42,107 nt of DNA from an uncultured bacterium (lineage in GTDB: Bacteria > Bacteroidota > Bacteroidia > Chitinophagales > Chitinophagaceae), in the NCBI GenBank assembly GCA_903834825.1, contig CAILKQ010000020.1, forward strand, positions 1-42,107, in the 5' to 3' direction. The position numbers were made by a program, and so were the translations under genes. How positions within the stretch are numbered: position 1 is the first letter of the stretch; each line of letters opens with the position of its first letter. Positions 1 to 8,137 of this stretch are shown piece after piece. The notes under the pieces were generated by a model that searched no databases, had not been told where the DNA came from, and worked only from the letters and a program-made list of their open reading frames with translations.

Positions 1-111
1 CGTATTTTTCTTGTTTTTGGTGGTGACATAACGGCTTGTTCCTGCCAATCCGCTGGTTTTGTGCTCTGTGCACTCCAATATCACCTGAACCCTGTTACCT
101 TTCTTAGCCAT
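1..111 (-). CDS. rpmG: 50S ribosomal protein L33 (partial, runs off the window start)
   Basis: Reverse complement reads [37 protein letters not shown], a typical L33 N-terminus; adjacent to rpmB. Confidence 0.93.
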   Translation of the reverse strand, partial: MAKKGNRVQVILECTEHKTSGLAGTSRYVTTKNKKNT

Positions 112-132
112 TGCTTTGGTTTATTACGATGA

Positions 133-369
133 TTAAATGCTAACGCCTGAAGCCCTCAATTCCTTTACAACACTGTACAGACCATTCTTGTTGATGGTGC
201 GGATCGCATCTGAAGAAAGCTTCAATGTAACCCATTTATCTTCTTCTGCGAGGAAGAAACGCTTGGTCTGAAGGTTTGGAAGAAACCGACGCTTCGTCTT
301 AATATTGGAATGGGATACCTTGTTTCCTGAGACCGGTCGCTTTCCTGTAACCTGACATACTCGTGCCAT
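133..369 (-). CDS. rpmB: 50S ribosomal protein L28
   Basis: [34 protein letters not shown], canonical L28. Confidence 0.97.
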   Translation of the reverse strand: MARVCQVTGKRPVSGNKVSHSNIKTKRRFLPNLQTKRFFLAEEDKWVTLKLSSDAIRTINKNGLYSVVKELRASGVSI

Positions 370-390
370 AAACTAATTTTTTAGGGAGTG

Positions 391-421
391 CAAATGTAGT
401 GATAAAATGCAAATCAACAAA
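391..421 (-). promoter_or_regulatory. Bacteroidota-type promoter for rpmB-rpmG (-33 TTTG, 19-nt spacer, -7 TACATTTG)
   Basis: Minus strand reads TTTG-N19-TACATTTG, an exact match to TTTG/TAnnTTTG, just upstream of the rpmB start at 369. Confidence 0.7.
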
Positions 422-428
422 ATAAAAA

Positions 429-443
429 TTCAACCGCTTCAAC
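429..443 (-). repeat. Short GTTGAAG repeat relic (GTTGAAGCGGTTGAA) immediately 3' of lpdA
   Basis: Same heptamer at 9-nt phase as the composite repeat at 22920-23062, also 2 nt after a stop codon. Confidence 0.45.
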
Positions 444-445
444 GA

Positions 446-1852
446 TTAAATGTCAATCGCCTCGCCATAAGCAGCAGCAACAGCCTCTTTCACAGCCTCA
501 CTCATGGTTGGATGTGGATGAATGGCATTAAGGATCTCGTGGTGCGTGGTTTCCAGCTTGCGGGCGACAACTACTTCAGCAATCATCTCCGTTACGCCGG
601 CACCAATCATGTGGGCTCCAAGGAACTCACCGTATTTGGCATCGAAAATCACTTTCACAAATCCATCAGTATTGCCTGAAGCACTGGCCTTTCCGCTGGC
701 CATGAAGGGGAATTTACCCACTTTCACTTCATATCCTGCATCCTTGGCGGCTTTTTCAGTGAATCCAACCGAGGCAATTTCTGGTGAGCAATAGGTACAG
801 CCGGGAATATTGTTGTAATCGATGGCATCAGGCTTATGGTTGCATTTCTTCTCCAGGTATCCAATGCTTTCAGCCGCATTGATGCCTTCCTTTCCAGCAA
901 CGTGTGCCAGGGCTTGACCAGGAGAACAGTCTCCAATCGCATAAATACCTGCAACAGATGTTTGCTGTCCCTTGTCAACCACAATCCTGCCCTTCTCAAC
1001 CTTGATCCCGTTTTCTTCAATACCGATATTTTCAATATTGGGAGCAATACCCACGGCACTCAACATGATCTCTGCCTCAAGGACAGATTCTCCTGCAGCA
1101 CTCTTCACGGTGGCCTTTACCCCGGTGCCTGACGTATCTACTTTGGTCACTTCACTGGAAGTAAGCACGGTAACCCCTTTTTTCTTCAGTTGCTTTTCGA
1201 GCTCCTTGCTGATGTCAGCATCCTCTACAGGAACGATGCGGTCCATGAATTCCACCACGGTTACTTTGGTGCCCATGGTATTGTAGAAATCAGCAAACTC
1301 AATGCCAATCGCTCCACTGCCCACCACAATCATGGACTTGGGTTGTTGTGGAAGCACCATGGCTTCGCGATATCCAATGATTTTTTTACCATCCTGCGGA
1401 AGATTGGGCAATTGACGGGTTCTGGCACCAGTAGCGATGATGATGTATTTGCCTTCAACCATTTGTTTCTTTCCATCTGCAGCAGTCACTTCAATCTTTC
1501 CTTTGCCTGCAATCTTGCCATAGCCCATGACCACGTCAATCTTGTTCTTTTTCAGGAGAAACTGAACGCCCTTGCTCATCTTATCGGCCACACCACGGCT
1601 TCTTTTGACCACGGCTTCAAAATCATGTTCAACACCCGTACTCTTGATGCCATAATCAGCACTGTGCTTCATGTACTCATAGACCTGGGCACTTTTCAAG
1701 AGTGCTTTGGTAGGGATACAACCCCAATTGAGACAAACGCCTCCAAGACTTTCCTTTTCAATAATCGCCACTTTGAAGCCAAGCTGAGAAGCCCTGATCG
1801 CAGCAGGATAACCGCCAGGACCACTACCTAATACTACAACATCGTATGCCAT
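446..1852 (-). CDS. lpdA: Dihydrolipoyl dehydrogenase
   Basis: FAD-binding GSGPGGYPAAIRASQLG, redox motif GGVCLNWGCIPTKALL, C-terminal HPHPTMSEAVKEA. Confidence 0.97.
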   Translation of the reverse strand: MAYDVVVLGSGPGGYPAAIRASQLGFKVAIIEKESLGGVCLNWGCIPTKALLKSAQVYEYMKHSADYGIKSTGVEHDFEAVVKRSRGVADKMSKGVQFLLKKNKIDVVMGYGKIAGKGKIEVTAADGKKQMVEGKYIIIATGARTRQLPNLPQDGKKIIGYREAMVLPQQPKSMIVVGSGAIGIEFADFYNTMGTKVTVVEFMDRIVPVEDADISKELEKQLKKKGVTVLTSSEVTKVDTSGTGVKATVKSAAGESVLEAEIMLSAVGIAPNIENIGIEENGIKVEKGRIVVDKGQQTSVAGIYAIGDCSPGQALAHVAGKEGINAAESIGYLEKKCNHKPDAIDYNNIPGCTYCSPEIASVGFTEKAAKDAGYEVKVGKFPFMASGKASASGNTDGFVKVIFDAKYGEFLGAHMIGAGVTEMIAEVVVARKLETTHHEILNAIHPHPTMSEAVKEAVAAAYGEAIDI

Positions 1853-1888
1853 GAGATAATTTTTAAATTTCAGGGCAAAATTAGCGAT

Positions 1889-2899
1889 TTATTTCTTTTT
1901 GATGACCACAACACTTGGAACAATTCTTTCCACGCCATTATCTCCGGGCCTTACCGTTTGACGGTTGTTTACAATAAGGTCGGTAGAGCCTCCTCCGTCA
2001 AGATTGATGGCATCTTTACAGCCAAGGTCTTTGAGCATTTTTGCCAAATCAGCCAAATTGATTCCGGCATAACCACCACTGGGGTTATCTCCTTCAATGG
2101 CCAACACCAATACCAGACCCCCTGTTGTGGCGCCAATGGCAGACCTTGGCCTTGAAGTGGTATTGTTGATATCAATCAACTCTTCTTTGTCAGTGATACT
2201 GATTGTACCGGCTTTCAACAACATGGGCGAACCGCCGATGGCTGAATTCACCTGCCATTCTGTTCCGCCGGCAGGAAAATTTTCATCCGGTTGCTGCTTG
2301 GGCAGGGCCCCTAACAAGTTGGCAGCAGGAAGTGGATATTGGAATACCTTGTCATTCCCCGTTCCAACATGGTAGATCCATGCAACGGATGGATCCCCGG
2401 TAGTGTTGATGCCAAATGCTGCCCGGGTGGGGTAATATGGGGTACTCAGCCCATTGTAGGTTCGGCTTACTGATTTGATATTGGCAGCCAATACGCTGTT
2501 GTTGTATTTGACCAGGCTGTATGATTGATTGCCGCCAAAAAATCCACCATTGATGCACGCATAAACAACACCCTGCTCCTGCGTATAAAATTCTGAAGGC
2601 TTTTTTGCTGTGGCAGACAACACTGGCTTGAATTCAATGGGACTGTTCTTTGGGTTGAATGCAACGGCAAATGCTTTTACCTTGGTACCCTGCACCAGAG
2701 AATCGAACTCGTATGCCTCAATGGCATCAGGAAAGCCATTGGAAAGGTTGACGGAGAATTTCCAACCCGCAGGCAGGGTCATCAGCTTCGCTGTTGTTTT
2801 GACCACAGGAGGGGTAACAGGTGGTACCGGTGGTACCGGAACGGTATCGTTTTTCTTAGCGCAAGAAATCAGCAGCAAACAAATCAGGAGCCTATACAT
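1889..2899 (-). CDS. Phosphodiester glycosidase family (DUF2233/NAGPA-like) lipoprotein
   Basis: Lipobox LLISCAKK, Pro-rich linker PVPPVPPVTPPVV, C-terminal DAINLDGGGSTDLIVNN typical of the DUF2233/NAGPA fold. Confidence 0.88.
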   Translation of the reverse strand: MYRLLICLLLISCAKKNDTVPVPPVPPVTPPVVKTTAKLMTLPAGWKFSVNLSNGFPDAIEAYEFDSLVQGTKVKAFAVAFNPKNSPIEFKPVLSATAKKPSEFYTQEQGVVYACINGGFFGGNQSYSLVKYNNSVLAANIKSVSRTYNGLSTPYYPTRAAFGINTTGDPSVAWIYHVGTGNDKVFQYPLPAANLLGALPKQQPDENFPAGGTEWQVNSAIGGSPMLLKAGTISITDKEELIDINNTTSRPRSAIGATTGGLVLVLAIEGDNPSGGYAGINLADLAKMLKDLGCKDAINLDGGGSTDLIVNNRQTVRPGDNGVERIVPSVVVIKKK

Positions 2900-2938
2900 A
2901 ACATATGGATTTTATCAATTAAAAAATCAATACAGCCA

Positions 2939-4018
2939 TCAATCAATCTTGAATGATGGGACCTTGTTCAATGTTTCATAATAAAAGAAAACCTCACCCT
3001 CAAAACCATATTTCCTGTTCAAGGAAATCATCTGTTTCATCATGTCAGGGCTGGCCTGGTAACCATCCCCCAGGGAAGTGAGCATCCCAGGATAAACCTT
3101 TTTCAACAAGTTGGGTGGAACCTGGGTGGAAAGCTCCTTGAGAATCTTCTCATAATCAGCCAACTTGTAGCGGTAAAGCTGGGGTATGACAAAATCAGCA
3201 TAACCGCCCTTTAGCCAAGCAGGCCAATCCTGTAAATACTGCTCTTTTGACCATGGATAAATGCTGGGTGCCCATGAAACGATACAAGCAGGCCGTTGAT
3301 GTTTGACAGCAGCATAAAGGGACTTGCAAAACAGGCTCAGCTTGTCTGCTTTCCATTGAAGAAACGCTTCATCCTTGGGGTTGTCAAAAGGCAGGTCAAG
3401 TTTTTTATCGCTTTTGTACAGTGATGCGGTGTATGCATCAAATCCACCTTCAGCAGGCATTGCGGGCAAACGGTCATCCCCCTGAACACCATCGATGTCA
3501 TACTGCTTTACCACTTCCAAAACCAACTCGCGCATCAAACGCTGAGGGCCGGGATGCAGGGCATTCCACCAATAAAACCCATTTTTCTGCAAGAGCTCTC
3601 CTTTGTTGTTCCTGCCCAACCATGCTGGATAGCGTTTAAACCAAGACGAACTTGTATCCTTGTAGCCATAGGAAAATCCAAACTCAAACCAGGCATGAAC
3701 TTTTATGCCTTGCTTGTGAGCCTCTTCAATCATCTCTTGCAAAGGATCGCGGCCGGGGTAATGATCATCCTGTTTCACGCCAATGTATTTCTGCACTACT
3801 TTGCTGGGATAGATCGTAACCCCTTTGTTCCAAACCACCACAAACAAATGATTCAAACCGGCAGCCTTGCTTTGGTCTACCACTTTTTTGATGTTCTCCC
3901 TGGAGTTCAATGCCTCACTGGCAACATTGGTTACCCAGGTGCCGCGCACAGGACTTTCCTGAGCGGCTGTAACCAAACAAATGAAAAGACCCGCAATCAA
4001 TTTGAAAATTCTACCCAT
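2939..4018 (-). CDS. Family 10 glycosylhydrolase-like (GHL10/DUF187) protein with Sec signal peptide
   Basis: RGTWVTNVASEAL, KVHAWFEFGFSYG, YDIDGVQGDDRLPAMP, YPWSKEQYLQDWPAWL; ATG at 4018 preferred over the TTG start of the track at 4024. Confidence 0.87.
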   Translation of the reverse strand: MGRIFKLIAGLFICLVTAAQESPVRGTWVTNVASEALNSRENIKKVVDQSKAAGLNHLFVVVWNKGVTIYPSKVVQKYIGVKQDDHYPGRDPLQEMIEEAHKQGIKVHAWFEFGFSYGYKDTSSSWFKRYPAWLGRNNKGELLQKNGFYWWNALHPGPQRLMRELVLEVVKQYDIDGVQGDDRLPAMPAEGGFDAYTASLYKSDKKLDLPFDNPKDEAFLQWKADKLSLFCKSLYAAVKHQRPACIVSWAPSIYPWSKEQYLQDWPAWLKGGYADFVIPQLYRYKLADYEKILKELSTQVPPNLLKKVYPGMLTSLGDGYQASPDMMKQMISLNRKYGFEGEVFFYYETLNKVPSFKID

Positions 4019-4020
4019 GA

Positions 4021-4950
4021 TCAACGATTGATGAATTCGATATACCTGTTGTACAAATGATGTGCCTGAACATAGGCGGATTGAGGACTCATGAAATGAG
4101 AGAATTCAAAGGTAATGGCCTCTTCATACCCAGCCCTTGCAGCAGCCTCTAGCTTGAGTTTGAGCTTTTCAAATTTTATCGGAAAAAATTTGATAGGCAT
4201 ATCCCTGTCAAAACTTTCTGTATTGGTCCATGCCTTCATGCCATATTTTTCTGCCAGCCGCTTGTTCACTTCGAGGTAATCCTGCAAGTCTGATAATTCA
4301 ACATGTCCATCCTGGAAAGCAACAACATCAACATGCTGGTGAATGCCTGCAAAAATTTCATCCCATTCTTGTTCATGCTGTAACAATGAAACAGCCTGGT
4401 CTTTTTTCAGCACGGCAGAAGCTGCAGCAACAGCCTTGGGGCCATCAATCCATGGCGATATCAGTGTTTGCAAACCACCGCTCATGTCCTTGCACAATTG
4501 ACCAAGCGTACTGAAAGCGGCAATGGCGCCTTTTGTTTTTCGGCTGATTTCCATGCTCAGGTACCATCCTTTGAATGAAGGATGATGGCCATATGTTGCC
4601 CAAACCTCTTCCACTACAAATTGGTTGGCTTCAATCTCGTGAGACATATCATTCGTATCCCAATACATCCCACTGTCATAGAGGCCAAAATAAAATTGCA
4701 TCCCATGTTTGTCTGCAAGAGAGAGAAAAAGTTCCACCAGATCAACAGGAGGCGCAAAACAATTGTACTTGTTGATCAGGTAGGCTGATGGATAGGTAAG
4801 AAATTTCCTGTACCCAGACCGGATCAGGATAACGGTATTGATACCGGCCCGCTTCATGTGCTCAAAGTCCTTGTCCCACTCTTTTTCACCCCAGTTTTGG
4901 TGTGGGATATCATGGCTTATTTCATCCAAAAATGTACCTGTGATCTGCAT
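4021..4950 (-). CDS. DUF4434-type (TIM-barrel, glycoside hydrolase-like) protein, no evident signal peptide
   Basis: MQITGTFLDEISHDIPHQNWGEKEWDKDFEHMKRAGINTVILIRSGYRKFLTYPS... resembles DUF4434 proteins; start codon abuts the symporter stop. Confidence 0.7.
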   Translation of the reverse strand: MQITGTFLDEISHDIPHQNWGEKEWDKDFEHMKRAGINTVILIRSGYRKFLTYPSAYLINKYNCFAPPVDLVELFLSLADKHGMQFYFGLYDSGMYWDTNDMSHEIEANQFVVEEVWATYGHHPSFKGWYLSMEISRKTKGAIAAFSTLGQLCKDMSGGLQTLISPWIDGPKAVAAASAVLKKDQAVSLLQHEQEWDEIFAGIHQHVDVVAFQDGHVELSDLQDYLEVNKRLAEKYGMKAWTNTESFDRDMPIKFFPIKFEKLKLKLEAAARAGYEEAITFEFSHFMSPQSAYVQAHHLYNRYIEFINR

Positions 4951-6804
4951 TTAGTTTTCCAGTTTATTCCACCAATATTTTTTCAATAACCAGCTGCTCA
5001 CAAAGAAAAGCACGGCCCATATGGCCAACTGTTGTTGATCCCGAATCATAAAATAAATGGGGATAACAACCTGCGCCATCTGCCATACCATGCCAACCAA
5101 TACATTGAAGACATCCCTTCCGAAAGAATTGTTGGGAACAAACCCAGGATCTTCCTGCATGACCATTTGTTTGATTGGCCCCCAAAAACCCCAGGGATTG
5201 GTTTTTTTATAGAAGTTTTTTACCTCCTCAATATTTTCAAGTGGCATGAGATAGGTACCCACAATACAACCAATCATGGAGAACAACAGCACCAGTGGGA
5301 AAAGATAAATATCGGAGACGACACCCTCAATGCCTGCAAAATCCAACAGGGGTTGCTTGAAAAAGAGGATGCAGGTGCTGATGATCAGCCCTGCCAACAT
5401 TCCGCCGAAATAGCCATATCCAGTGAATCTCCACCAGATCCATTTCAACATATTGGAGGCTGCATATCCACCATAAAGGGCAGAAGTGATCCAAAGGGTA
5501 AGTGTGTTCAACGAAGCGGCATTGAATCCAAAAACAATCCCTACGGCCACCAACAAAACGGATGACAACAAACTATAGCGTATCAGTTTTTGTGAAGATG
5601 CATTGGGGTTGATGTATTTCTTGTAAATATCGTTGACAATATAGGCTGGAGCCGCATTGACCACGGCAGAAAAAGTGCCCATGAAGGCAGCCAATAACCC
5701 TGCAATCAATATGCCTTTGAAACCGATGGGTACAAATTTGTTGATGGCCAGGGGCAGCACTTTTTCAAAATCAATATTGGCGCCCATTCCAACAATTTCA
5801 GGCTTTAGGTAAACCAAACCCAAGACCGCAAAAGCAGCCACCATCAGGTAACGGGGCATGTACATCACAAGGATCGTACTCATGCTCATTTTGGCGGCAT
5901 CAGAAGCGGTGCGGGTACTCAGTACACGCTGCATGTCATAACTGGGAACGGGGCCAGCAAGCGAGGCAAAAACCCCCTTGAACAACATCATCATGAAAAG
6001 GGCGCCAAACAATCCAAAACCATCGCCATCAATTTTATCATTCACCAGGGGATATGGCGTAGAAGACCAATCCAGTCCAAGGTCCATGCCAAACCAGAGG
6101 TTCCCCCAGCCATTGGGAACTGCAGCAGCAATTTGCTCTGGAGAAACAGCTGTATAGGCAATGTATCCAATCACAAAACAGCTGATGGTCATGATGAAAA
6201 ACTGCAAGATTTCTGTAGCCACAACACTGTACATTCCCCCCTTAACAGTATATATCGTTGTGATACCACAAATCAAGAGTGCATAGGATTGCTCATTGGA
6301 AACCAAGAATGATCCCAAGTGAAACGAAAGATCATAAGGCAGGATTGAAGTACAAAACTTACCAATCCCTTCAAAGAAATATGCCATAAAGCCGATGACG
6401 CTTACCAATGCAAAAACCACGATGATGATGTATGAAAGCTTTGCGCCCCTGCCTTCTCCAAAACGGAAACTGATCCATTGTGCACCGGTCATGGCATTGC
6501 TCCTGCGCATCCAGGCGGCAAGAAATACAAAGACAAAGACTTGGTTCCAGACAGGCCAGAGCCAGGGGATCCAGGCGCTTTTGAGCCCATATACAAACAG
6601 GATCATGACGGTCCACATGGTGCCACTGATGTCCCACATGCCCGAGGCGTTGGACAATCCAAGCATGTACCATTTCATGGTATTGCCTCCAAGAAAATAA
6701 GATGCCAGGTCTTTTGAAGCCCGTTTAGACAAATAAAATCCCAAAAGAAGTGTCATGACCAAGTAGGCCATGATGATCAATAAGTCAATCCAATGCAGTT
6801 GCAT
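4951..6804 (-). CDS. Sodium:solute symporter (SSS) family transporter
   Basis: Multi-TM 617 aa; N-terminal DLLIIMAYLVMTLLLGFYLSKRASKDLASYFLGGNTMKWYMLGLSNASGMWDISGTMW is SSS-like. Confidence 0.92.
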   Translation of the reverse strand: MQLHWIDLLIIMAYLVMTLLLGFYLSKRASKDLASYFLGGNTMKWYMLGLSNASGMWDISGTMWTVMILFVYGLKSAWIPWLWPVWNQVFVFVFLAAWMRRSNAMTGAQWISFRFGEGRGAKLSYIIIVVFALVSVIGFMAYFFEGIGKFCTSILPYDLSFHLGSFLVSNEQSYALLICGITTIYTVKGGMYSVVATEILQFFIMTISCFVIGYIAYTAVSPEQIAAAVPNGWGNLWFGMDLGLDWSSTPYPLVNDKIDGDGFGLFGALFMMMLFKGVFASLAGPVPSYDMQRVLSTRTASDAAKMSMSTILVMYMPRYLMVAAFAVLGLVYLKPEIVGMGANIDFEKVLPLAINKFVPIGFKGILIAGLLAAFMGTFSAVVNAAPAYIVNDIYKKYINPNASSQKLIRYSLLSSVLLVAVGIVFGFNAASLNTLTLWITSALYGGYAASNMLKWIWWRFTGYGYFGGMLAGLIISTCILFFKQPLLDFAGIEGVVSDIYLFPLVLLFSMIGCIVGTYLMPLENIEEVKNFYKKTNPWGFWGPIKQMVMQEDPGFVPNNSFGRDVFNVLVGMVWQMAQVVIPIYFMIRDQQQLAIWAVLFFVSSWLLKKYWWNKLEN

Positions 6805-6842
6805 GCGTCAAGTTAATTCTTTTCTTATAATTTTTATAAACC

Positions 6843-6875
6843 CAAATCAATTTATTAATTATTTTTAAAAACAAA
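6843..6875 (-). promoter_or_regulatory. Candidate promoter for the symporter operon (-33 TTTG, N21, -7-like TTGATTTG)
   Basis: Minus strand reads TTTG-N21-TTGATTTG; 7/8 match to TAnnTTTG. Confidence 0.4.
6851..6869. promoter_or_regulatory. Candidate operator: AT-rich inverted repeat TTTATTAATTATTTTTAAA
   Basis: 7 of 9 arm positions complementary; lies inside the putative promoter spacer; resembles the element at 14355-14373. Confidence 0.35.
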
Positions 6876-6885
6876 AACAACAATT

Positions 6886-8091
6886 TTGAAACATGGTAGG
6901 AAGCAATATGCAGGAATCAACAATATACGGATTGTAACAGTTGCCTTGGTATTTTCCATGGGATTTATGGTGCTGCAGTCCTGCAAAAAAAACAATACCG
7001 GTTCAGGGAGTGGCGGAACAACGCCCACGCCCAATCCTCCGCCTTCTCCCGTATGGGATGCCAACGCCATGAGGGGTGTGTGGATCACCACTACTGCAAG
7101 CACCGCACTGGACAACAACGACAATATCTTGCAGACGGTTGAAAACTGCAAAAAAGCCGGCATCAACAATATATTCGTGGTGGTTTACAACAATGCAAGG
7201 ACCATTTACCCGAGTGATGTGATGTTCAAACTTACGGGCAACAAACAGCTTGAAAAATTTCAGGGAAGGGATCCACTGAAAGAAATGATTACAGCCGCCA
7301 AAACTACTGGCATCAAGGTACATGCCTGGTTTGAGTATGGTTTTTCCTCCTCCTACAGTGCCCAAGGTGGATCCATCATTGCTGCAAAACCCAAATGGGC
7401 AGCCAGGGACCAGAATGGTGCATTGGTGGTCAAAAACGGTTTTGATTGGCTGAACGCTTTTGATCCTGAAGTGCAACAATACATGATTGATCTTTTCAAG
7501 GAGGTTGTATCAAACTATGATATTGATGGTGTTCAGGGAGATGACAGGCTGCCTGCACTTCCTTCCACTGCAGGATATGATGATTATACCATCGCACAGT
7601 ATAAGCTTGAAAACAATGGGGCTTTGCCTCCCACCAACATCAAGGATGCAGGATGGCTGAACTGGCGTGCCAAAAAACTGAATGCATTCATGAAACGGCT
7701 TCACAAAGAAATGAAAACCTTGAAACCCGGCCTTCAGGTAACCATGTCTCCAAGTGCCTATCCATGGTCCTTGGAAGAGTATTTGCAAGACTGGCCAACA
7801 TGGGTGGACAGCAGTTGGGTGGATGCTGTCATCCCACAATGTTATCGCTACGACATCGCTGCATACAACGCAACCATCTTACAACAAAAATCATATTACA
7901 GGAACAACAATATTCCTATTTACCCTGGAGTGCTGATCAAATCAGGAACCTATTTGGCCTCTCCAGCGTTCCTGTCTCAAATGATCCAGGGCAACCGCAA
8001 CAATGGGTTCAAGGGTGAAGTTTTCTTTTTCTATGAGGGCGTAAAAGAATCCCTGTTCTGGTTTCAGGGTCAGTACCCATTCATAAAATAA
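6886..8091 (+). CDS. Family 10 glycosylhydrolase-like (GHL10/DUF187) lipoprotein
   Basis: Lipobox-like MVLQSCKKN, RGVWITTTAS, KVHAWFEYGFS, YDIDGVQGDDRLPALP, YPWSLEEYLQDWPTWV; clear paralogue of 2939-4018; start is TTG in the track, true start uncertain. Confidence 0.87.
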   Translation: MKHGRKQYAGINNIRIVTVALVFSMGFMVLQSCKKNNTGSGSGGTTPTPNPPPSPVWDANAMRGVWITTTASTALDNNDNILQTVENCKKAGINNIFVVVYNNARTIYPSDVMFKLTGNKQLEKFQGRDPLKEMITAAKTTGIKVHAWFEYGFSSSYSAQGGSIIAAKPKWAARDQNGALVVKNGFDWLNAFDPEVQQYMIDLFKEVVSNYDIDGVQGDDRLPALPSTAGYDDYTIAQYKLENNGALPPTNIKDAGWLNWRAKKLNAFMKRLHKEMKTLKPGLQVTMSPSAYPWSLEEYLQDWPTWVDSSWVDAVIPQCYRYDIAAYNATILQQKSYYRNNNIPIYPGVLIKSGTYLASPAFLSQMIQGNRNNGFKGEVFFFYEGVKESLFWFQGQYPFIK

Positions 8092-8117
8092 CAAGGCCGG
8101 AACTTGTCCGGCCTTGT
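8091..8117. terminator. Bidirectional terminator-like hairpin between convergent GHL10 and SusD genes
   Basis: ACAAGGCCGGA-ACTTG-TCCGGCCTTGT, perfect 11-bp stem, followed by TTATTTTAT on the minus strand. Confidence 0.75.
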
Positions 8118-8137
8118 ACAATTGTTTCAATCCATGT

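Noticed and set aside
1190-1831. 213-aa plus-strand ORF opposite lpdA
   Set aside because: Shadow ORF antisense to a clearly conserved enzyme; His/Phe-rich translation without recognisable domain.
2821-2842. Tandem GGTGGTACC repeat
   Set aside because: Encodes the Pro/Val-rich linker of the NAGPA-like lipoprotein; ordinary low-complexity linker DNA.
4019-4024. 4-bp overlap of DUF4434 and GHL10 genes
   Set aside because: Depends on a TTG start at 4024; the ATG at 4018 removes the overlap.
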